Source of the DNA: Ustilaginoidea virens
Lineage: Eukaryota; Ascomycota; Sordariomycetes; Hypocreales; Clavicipitaceae
Direction of reading: 5' to 3'
Assembly: GCF_000687475.1 (NCBI RefSeq)
Contig: NC_057316.1
Span: 1,550,001-1,614,000 of the forward strand
DNA length: 64,000 nt
This document shows positions 57,610 to 64,000 of this stretch, in pieces; position 1 is the first letter of the stretch, and each line of letters opens with the position of its first letter. A model generated the notes under the pieces. It saw only the letters and a list, made by a program, of their open reading frames with translations. It did not search any database and was not told the DNA's origin. The translations under genes were made by a program, and so were the position numbers.

Positions 57610-59153
57610 ATGCGCTCCTCCGTCATCTCCCTCCTGTCGTTGGCCTCGTTGGTCGCAGCTCTGCCCAGTCGGACTGCCGGCCCCAAACCAGCTCTGAAAA
57701 GGTCAACGTTTCGCAAACCCGACAGCCAGTGGAGCCATGTTATTCACGGCGCTGATGTTAAGACCGCCAAGGGTTCCCGTGGCCAGCTTGAAAACTATGC
57801 TCTCCGTGCCAACAAGGTAGACCCGTCAAGCCTCGGGGTTGACACGGTCAAACAGTATAGTGGTTACCTTGATGACAACGCCACGGACAAACACTTGTTC
57901 TACTGTAAGCAGGCCAACCATGACGTCTCTCAAGCCGTAGTTCCTCTGACCGACCCTGATCAGGGTTCTTCGAATCACGCAACGATCCCAAGAATGACCC
58001 TGTTTTCTTATGGCTCACCGGCGGCCCGGGCTGCTCTTCCATGACGGGACTTTTCATGGAGCTGGGTCCTTCTCATATCGATCAAAACGGCCAGTTGGTC
58101 CGGAACGAGTACGCGTGGAACAGTAATGCCTCGGTTATATTTCTTGACCAGCCTGTGAACACTGGCTTCTCTTACAGCAATTCTCCCGTGTCCACCACGG
58201 CTGCCGCCGCCAAGGATGTGTACGCCCTTTTGACGCTGTTCTTTGCCAAGTTCCCCGAATACGCCAGACAAGACTTTCACATCTCTGGCGAGTCATACGC
58301 GGGCCATTATATCCCCATCTTTGCTTCCGAGATACTCTCGCACAAAGACCGAAACATCAACCTCAAGAGCGCCCTGATAGGCAACGGCCTGACAGATGCA
58401 CTTACACAATACGCCGCCTATGAGCCCATGGCTTGCGGAAAAGGCGGTCACCCGGCGGTCCTCGATCAGCAAAGTTGTCGGTCCATGCGAGATGCCCTCC
58501 CAACGTGCCAGCGCACTATCCAGGCCTGTTACAAGGGCAACCAGGACGCTTGCGCCACTGCAAGTGACGATTGCGACGGGCAACTGCTTGGCCCCTACGA
58601 GCAAACCGGACTTAACCCTTATGACATTCGCAAGCAATGTGTGGGAGGGGGTCTTTGCTACAGCGAGCTGGATTGGATCCAGACTTGGTTGAATAGGGAC
58701 GACGTCATGCAAGCCCTCGGAGTCGAGGTTGACGGCTTTAGCACTTGCAACAGCCAGGTCAATAACGCCTTTCGACAGGCCGGCGACTGGTTCCTCCCTA
58801 TCCACAGATCAGTACCTGGAATTCTTGCCCAGATCCCGGTTCTGATCTATGCCGGGGACTGCGACTTTATCTGCAACTGGCTGGGTAACCAGGCTTGGAC
58901 GAACGCTCTCAAGTGGCCAGGCCATGACGCCTTCAACAGCGCCCAGAGCGTGGAGCTGACTTTGGGCCCAAGCCCAGCGTACGGCACTATCAAGCACGCA
59001 AAAGGCTTTGCATTTCTTCGAGTCTACCAAGCGGGACACATGGTTCCTTACGATCAGCCCGCGAGTACGCTCGACTTTGTAAATCGTTGGGCAAGGGGGG
59101 AGTGGGCCAAGTCAAATCCAGCCCCAGCCCATCCAACTGAAGGGCGTACCTGA
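57610..59153 (+). CDS. Secreted/vacuolar serine carboxypeptidase, S10 (CPY-like)
   Basis: Releases C-terminal residues from peptides at acid pH. Exons are 57610..57904 and 57964..59153 (494 aa); the 59-nt intron (gtaagc...cag) joins [16 protein letters not shown]. The signal peptide is [19 protein letters not shown], followed by a propeptide of about 85 residues. The oxyanion-hole motif is LTGGPGCSS (115-123). Catalytic Ser209 lies in [13 protein letters not shown]. The Asp region is [14 protein letters not shown] (D397/D399) and His457 is in [12 protein letters not shown]. The full triad is present. Several Cys pairs and N-glycosylation sequons (for example NAS near 154) fit an extracellular or vacuolar enzyme. 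Length is normal for the family. Confidence 0.95.
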
Positions 59154-59666
59154 TGAATACATGATAGTCTTACAAGTATTTCAATTCCACGCATTTATAG
59201 CCAGAGTGTTTCAAGCGGGGGCGGATTCGCAAAAAGTGATCATCTCTCCGGCTGACCTGGCGGAGGCGCCGAAGGGTTCATTCCAACTCCCCTTGTGCCT
59301 GGCAAAAAACAACGACTGCGACCCGAGCGAGAAAAACCAATCAATCGGACGACCAAGCACGATTCCGACAAAAAGCGACGTGGGCTGGTATTCAGCTGCG
59401 GCACCCAAGTAAATCCCCTCCCTGTATTGCCTGCCTTTTATGTAGCCCGATGCGAAATGCAACAGCACAGTGATGCTAGAAAAGGAAGATGATGAATCAT
59501 GACTACCTAGCTATCTAGAAGAGGGGGGTTAGGGGGGAAATGACCGTCAGTATATCAGGCCGTCCTAGTGTTTTGCTCGTGTTTTCCCCGTGTTTTCCAC
59601 AACCATCCATGCCTGCCGAGTATCCAACGCCTCCAAAGTCAAGTCGAGGCGAAAGAGGTTCAGATG
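59154..59666. other. Convergent spacer
   Basis: Between the carboxypeptidase (+) and the hypothetical ORF (-). No gene or repeat stands out. Confidence 0.6.
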
Positions 59667-60341
59667 CTACATGACATAGCCATACGCGATGGAAGGCTTT
59701 TCAGCATGAATCGTCACCAATCCGGGCGGGCAGCTAAAACACGACCAGCTGGATCCCGATCCCGTATGGCCAGCCGTGTCGCGAAAGCGGCCGTAAGAGG
59801 AGGGACTAGGTCCGGTGTACAGGGTCAAGTCCAAGTTCAAGTGGTAGTCCAAATCCGACTGCGCCGGATCCTCCGGCCTGGAAGCATAAAACTCGCCGGC
59901 GTATTCTCCACCCTGGTTTGGGTCGGTTCGCGCCTCCTTCTTGGCGACCTTGGCCGCTTGCACGCAGAGTGGCCATTTGACCTTGCGAGCATTGAAGTTG
60001 TACGCGAATAGCATATCTGCGTTGCATACCTCGCCCTCGGCACACGGCTTGTACACGACGCTTATCTGCGCATGGGCTGGATTTCGGCAGTTGACGGCCC
60101 TTCGTCTTGCGGCGTTCTTGATGCAATTCCCGCCGATGGAGCGGCTTCCTGGATGTTTTGCGTGGCACGCCTGGTGGAAGGGCAGGAGCTGCAGGTTGAC
60201 GGCTGCGGAGTTGTTGATTTCCCCCTCGAACTGACGCTTATGAATCCGCGGGCTGGTCCGCTTCCTTCTGCGGCTGACTTCTTGGAGAAACTGCTCGAAG
60301 GTGAGGCCGGAGCGGGATTCGGGCTTGGTCATTACATGCAC
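59667..60341 (-). CDS. Hypothetical cysteine-containing protein next to AT-rich block
   Basis: 224 aa, no family recognised. Codon choice (GCC, AAC, AAG, CTC) is coding-like. Eight cysteines fall in an orderly pattern: QACHAKH, GGNCIKN, VNCRNP, KPCAEGEVCNAD, WPLCVQA, WSCFSCPPG. The N-terminus (MHVMTKPESRSGLTFEQFLQEVSRRRKR) is hydrophilic and basic with no signal peptide, so either the protein is intracellular or a 5' exon is missing. A dibasic KR-Q site (RIHKRQFEGE, about residue 35) resembles a Kex2-type processing site, compatible with a lost leader. A/T-rich TATA-like sequence (60378-60402) precedes the ATG. Its start lies 180 bp from the RIP-affected block. It could also be a decaying gene. 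Confidence 0.45.
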   Translation of the reverse strand: MHVMTKPESRSGLTFEQFLQEVSRRRKRTSPRIHKRQFEGEINNSAAVNLQLLPFHQACHAKHPGSRSIGGNCIKNAARRRAVNCRNPAHAQISVVYKPCAEGEVCNADMLFAYNFNARKVKWPLCVQAAKVAKKEARTDPNQGGEYAGEFYASRPEDPAQSDLDYHLNLDLTLYTGPSPSSYGRFRDTAGHTGSGSSWSCFSCPPGLVTIHAEKPSIAYGYVM

Positions 60342-60520
60342 CTTTGTACACCTTTAAATACCTTATACACACATACGTACATATATATAATATATATAAA
60401 TCCCGCGCCATGTGGCGGCTCGTTGCAGCAGACGGGGACGGATAGATGGGCCCAAGAAGAAAGACGGCAGACGCAGACTTTTACTGCAACTAGGTTGCGC
60501 GCGGCACGCAACCGGAGGAG
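60342..60520. other. Junction between gene-rich and AT-rich DNA
   Basis: Promoter-like DNA of the hypothetical ORF with a TATATA stretch (60378-60402). Composition changes sharply at about 60521. Confidence 0.5.
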
Positions 60521-61410
60521 GGTACAGGTCAACCGACCTGTGTCCCCCCCTTGCCATCCGACCCCCCCATAATAACTTAACTGACCTGACCATTGCTGTG
60601 GGCTATATTCTTAATATAATTGGTTTACTAGGGAATAGTGGGTCAGGTCACTCTATATAGAAAAATATATAAAAAGTACTTTCTCTGCTTTTTTACTAGG
60701 TTCTTAGGTAGGGGAACCTAGTAAAAGAAATTATATAAGTTACTTTATATATAAAAATATATAGAAAAGTACTTTCTCTAATTTTTTTTATTAAGTTCTT
60801 ACGTAGGGGTACCTAATAAAAGAAATTAAATAGGTCACTTTATATATAAAAATATATAGAAAAGTACTTTCTCTAATTTTTTTATTAAGTTCTTAGGTAG
60901 GGGTACCTAGTAAGAGAAGCTAAAGAAGTCACTTTATATAGATATATATATATAAGGGTACCTCTCTTTCTATTTCTAGAACCTACCTTAGGTAGTAGAT
61001 ATCTAGGTACCTACTTAGTAGAAGTACTAGAAGTCACTTTATATAGAAAAATATATATAGAGGTAATTCCTTCTACTATAGTACCTAAGTACCTAAATGC
61101 CTACCTATTTAGTAAAAAGAGAGGAAGTAACTTTCTATAGAAAAGTCTCTATAAAGGTACTTTACTTACCTTTAATACTAGGTTCTTAAGTACCTAGATA
61201 CCTAGGGATACTAAGAAAATATATAGTAGAAGTCACTTTCTATAGAAATATATATATAAAGATACTTATAGTCTAGTGGCTACTATAGATTAAAGGATCC
61301 ACTACTCTTTATTAGCGTATCTCTATATTAGGAAAGAGCATTAGTTAGGTTAGTTAAGTTATTATAGGGGGGTCGGATGATAAGGGGAGGGTATAGGTCG
61401 GTTGATATAT
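60521..61410. mobile_element. ~890-bp AT-rich element with inverted ends and internal tandem array
   Basis: The left end (60521-60590: GGTACAGGTCAACCGACCTG..., C-runs, then ATAATAACTTAACTGACC) recurs inverted at the right end (61345-61408: GGTTAGTTAAGTTATTATAG...GGTCGGTTGATA). Differences are mostly C-to-T/G-to-A changes. Between them are seven tandem units. There is no ORF. It resembles a MITE-like non-autonomous element, or a foldback repeat mutated by RIP; no target-site duplication was confirmed. Confidence 0.68.
60648..61300. repeat. Tandem array, seven 92-105-bp units
   Basis: Units start with T(C/T/A)ACTTTATATA at 60648, 60740, 60835, 60929, 61034, 61128 and 61233, then AAAAATATATA, AGTACTTTCTC, TTCTTAGGTAGG and a GTACCTAGTAA box. 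Spacing is 92, 95, 94, 105, 94 and 105 bp. Divergence increases to the right. Confidence 0.85.
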
Positions 61411-61483
61411 AGTCTCCAACCAGAGACGGGGTTAACCGGGCGTATGCATGGGAAGCAGAACCTCAGCAGGGGTATTATATAAG

Positions 61484-61657
61484 GGTACAGGTCAACCGAC
61501 CTATATCCCCCCCTTATCATCCGACCCCCCCATAATAACTTAACTAACCTGACTATTGCTGTGGGCTGTATTTTTAATATAATTGGTTTATTAGAGAATG
61601 GTAGGTTAAGTCACTTTATATAGAAAAATATATAAAAAGTACTTTCTCTGCTATTTT
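61484..61657. mobile_element. Second, truncated copy of the same element
   Basis: A direct repeat of 60521-60694: the same left end and first tandem unit (unit start at 61611), with several GC-to-AT substitutions (for example GACCTGTGTCC becomes GACCTATATCC). It stops at 61657 inside the first unit, where an LTR-like TGTTGATA sequence begins. Confidence 0.72.
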
Positions 61658-62495
61658 TGTTGATATAAACTCGGGGTACCCAGTTATACGTAGGGTCGCG
61701 CGCGTGGTATTATGTACCGGGAGGTCACTAAGTAAAGGATTTATTGACTTTACTAATGACTGAATATCTAAAAGGAAAGAAAGGAAGCAAAAGAGGGTAA
61801 TTACACGATATGGCCTTTTGTGCGTGCCGTAGTCACGTGCATCGGCGCAGTCGGGCCGGGCTGCCCGCGTGCCCTACCGGGCTCAGGGGTAAAGGGGCAA
61901 AAGTAGCCACATCGTAGGCAGCAGTATGCACGGCATATCCGTCGCAATATGCCCAATTGGGCACCTTACAATAGTGATTCCAATACTGGCAGCTTCTCTT
62001 TTTATAGAAGCAAACATCGGAATCGCTAGGATATAAGGCGCACATATAGAAAAGAAAGTGCGGCGCGGTCTCGGCAGGTTGTGCCGCCAATAATGCTATT
62101 ATGCCGCGCGGCCGGTTTGTATAGGATTATACTATACAGCCGGTATATTGAATATCTCAGCCGAAATAAAGGGGTAAAAAGGGGCAGCAGTAAACGCAGT
62201 AAAAGCAATAAATGCATACAATATTAAATATAGGAAAATCACAATATTGAATATAGGAAAATCATAATATTGAATATAGGAAAATCTATACACTTGCTAT
62301 TAGAGGGAAATTGGCTTATCTGTAAAGTGGATATCGGTTATATCTGAGGTCGGATGTGCCGAGTTCCCCCTTAATCAGTAGGCCCTTAGGGGTACCCTTT
62401 TACCCACTATAAATAGCTAGGAATACAAGTCTCTTTGAAGGAGACTTAGTTCTTTTAATTAAGCATTTATCGCATTTTCCCTATGCATTCTGACA
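61658..62495 (+). mobile_element. Putative 5' LTR of a copia-like retrotransposon
   Basis: Begins TGTTGATATAAAC where the older element is interrupted, and ends ...TCTGACA (TGT...ACA termini). A promoter-like CTATAAATAGC lies at about 62407-62417 and a short R/U5-like stretch follows. Directly after the end comes TAGTAGCAATTG, which could be a RIP-mutated primer-binding site for the initiator Met tRNA (TGGTAGC). The 3' LTR is outside the window, so the boundaries are inferred. The small minus-strand ORF inside it is not supported. Confidence 0.55.
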
Positions 62496-64000
62496 TAGTA
62501 GCAATTGCGTAAATATCATAACGAAAACCTTATTATTATCCCTTACCTTATAGCCCAGCCTTAAGATCAATTATTATCTTTATTTTGCTATAAAAGCCAC
62601 TATTTTCCGGATCCTATTTGAGCAAGCTCTAGGTTCCCCATTGAATCTATTAAAAGCCTTATTGCTGATATACTTATGTAGCCTTATTAATTAAAAAAGG
62701 AGGCTATTCGGAAAGTCGCGATATTTCCTTTAAAATTATACAACCGATATCTTGACCGCTATTTTCATCAGATTAATTCGTACCTTAAATACCATTATCA
62801 GCAAAAATAGGTACTATTACTAATAATAGCTCTAAACCAGTAGTCAAGCTAATATCCCAATATGATTAGGATATCTAGTATGATTATATTTAAAAGCGTG
62901 CTTTAGAGGATAATATTTAGATATTTATTGACCCTAAGGGCTCGGCGATACTAAATATACCCCTTCTATTGGTGTAGGAATTAGATAAACCTATCTATTC
63001 CATATAGGCATTAACATTAATACTAATATCTGCAGCAACAGCCGATTTATTAATAGAAGCTGCAGATCGTGCCCCTTCTGTAAATACTAGAGCTGCAATA
63101 GCAGCTAAGGCATTATCGATAGGACTAATATTACTTACCCTAGTAAGAATAAAAATAATCTGGCCTTAGCAAGTCGAGAATATTAAAGAAAACTACTACT
63201 TCAAGCCGATATAACGCCTTAATTGTATTACTACTGCAGAATGGATAAAACAAGCTAACATTTAGTACAATTTTCAGAACGACCGTTATATAATATTTAG
63301 TCGGAACCTTTAAGCATATACAGTATAGTTTGAATCAACATTAAGCCCTAGCTATAAGATATTAATAGCAGGCAATCGGAGCATTCGAAGAAAAATTTAA
63401 TACCTAATAGAATATATACAACCGGTTCAGCTTATTATCTAGGAATACCTCGAAGAAAAATTTAAGCAGGCTATACAATATAACCTTGGAAAATATAATA
63501 TAGAGGAATAGTTCAACGAAATCTCTATGTTATATAAGCAATTAGTGCGAATAGACTCGATCCTTATTAATAGGAATACGCCTACTAAATAGCTAATAGA
63601 AGCTCTTTATTAAAAATATCCTGCCTTTAAGGATAAAATCCTCAATCGAATAATAAAGGCATAAGAATAAAATAAATATCTCAATTTTCTAATAACTATT
63701 AAAAATATTCAGTAAAAATAGGAATTAAAAGAGAAGGGGAAGGTTAGTAGTAGTTATATAGTATTTATAACTAACGATACTAAACCTTCGTTATAAGCCA
63801 TTTCTAGCGATACTTCGGCTTTATTTTCGGCAGAGAAAAAGACCTATAAATACTATAGCAAGCCCCATATAGTAAAGGGGCCTTATTATAAGAATTATTA
63901 GATATTAACTCTATTAATAGCTCTATACTATTTAAAAGGCAGGATCAGTAAGAAAAGCTAGGAAGCTATATATAAAAAAATGAAAAAGGAATCTAAAAAG
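62496..64000 (+). pseudogene. RIP-degraded retrotransposon gag region (copia-like), runs off the window
   Basis: One plus-strand frame between about 63450 and 64000 reads as a continuous protein if TAA/TAG are taken as mutated CAA/CAG/TGG codons: FNEISMLYKQLVRIDSILI, then IEALY-KYPAFKDKILNRIIKA. A degenerate zinc-knuckle-like box follows, with Tyr where Cys would be expected (YKYYSKPHIVKGPYY). This is the gag layout of Ty1/copia. More than ten stops occur in this frame alone, nearly all explainable by C-to-T/G-to-A changes. Upstream (about 63020-63300) another in-frame stretch is Ala/Ile-rich. It is a dead copy; strong A/T bias fits RIP. Confidence 0.65.

Noticed and set aside
61833..62090. 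85-aa minus-strand ORF in the AT-rich block
   Set aside because: Lies inside the putative LTR, with no domain or upstream promoter logic.

Overview
The window reads as nuclear DNA of a filamentous ascomycete, most likely a Sordariomycete and possibly Hypocreales. The evidence is short GT-AG introns with CTAAC-type branch sites, GC-rich coding DNA with C/G-ending codons, fungal-only families (JEN carboxylate permease, Zn2Cys6/MHR regulator, Mup1-type methionine permease, CPY-type carboxypeptidase), and an AT-rich, stop-riddled retroelement at the right end that looks mutated by RIP (repeat-induced point mutation). I cannot name the species from sequence alone.

Layout. 0-12 kb is housekeeping: the 3' part of a glycerol-3-phosphate/DHAP acyltransferase, pantothenate synthetase (PAN6), a 14-TM DHA2 drug/toxin-type efflux MFS protein, the WD40 protein ASA1 and a TTC1-like TPR co-chaperone. 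12-24.7 kb holds a HAD phosphatase (apparently with a GC-AG intron), a secreted thioredoxin-reductase-like flavoprotein, a Gln/His-rich glycine-zipper protein broken by a one-base homopolymer frameshift, a JEN-type carboxylate transporter and the body of a Zn2Cys6 transcription factor, whose DNA-binding exon lies at 26 kb behind a 733-nt intron. After a ~5 kb gene-poor stretch come a DUF4139 protein, a small Cys-rich secreted protein, a METTL16-type U6 snRNA m6A methyltransferase, a 61-aa membrane protein, a FAM50/XAP5 homologue and an omega-like GST (31-43 kb).

At 43.9-46.2 kb a HerA/FtsK-like P-loop ATPase gene sits directly beside a decayed Ty1/copia RNase H fragment. A second ~5 kb gene-poor stretch follows, then a secreted six-cysteine protein, a methionine-permease-like transporter, a secreted serine carboxypeptidase and a Cys-containing hypothetical ORF (51-60 kb).

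From about 60.52 kb composition switches abruptly to AT-rich DNA. There is a ~0.9 kb element with ~65-bp inverted ends and seven internal ~92-105-bp tandem units. The start of a second copy follows, interrupted by a probable LTR and then a RIP-mutated copia-like gag region that runs off the window. This is a gene-rich/AT-rich compartment boundary.

Throughout, intergenic DNA and introns carry an unusual density of long A/T and G/C mononucleotide tracts (up to 53 bases), plus two dispersed short motifs (TACGGAGTAC and TAGGTACCTA types). No single pathway links the genes. The themes are nutrient transport (carboxylates, methionine), secreted enzymes and effector-like proteins, and core RNA/chaperone functions.
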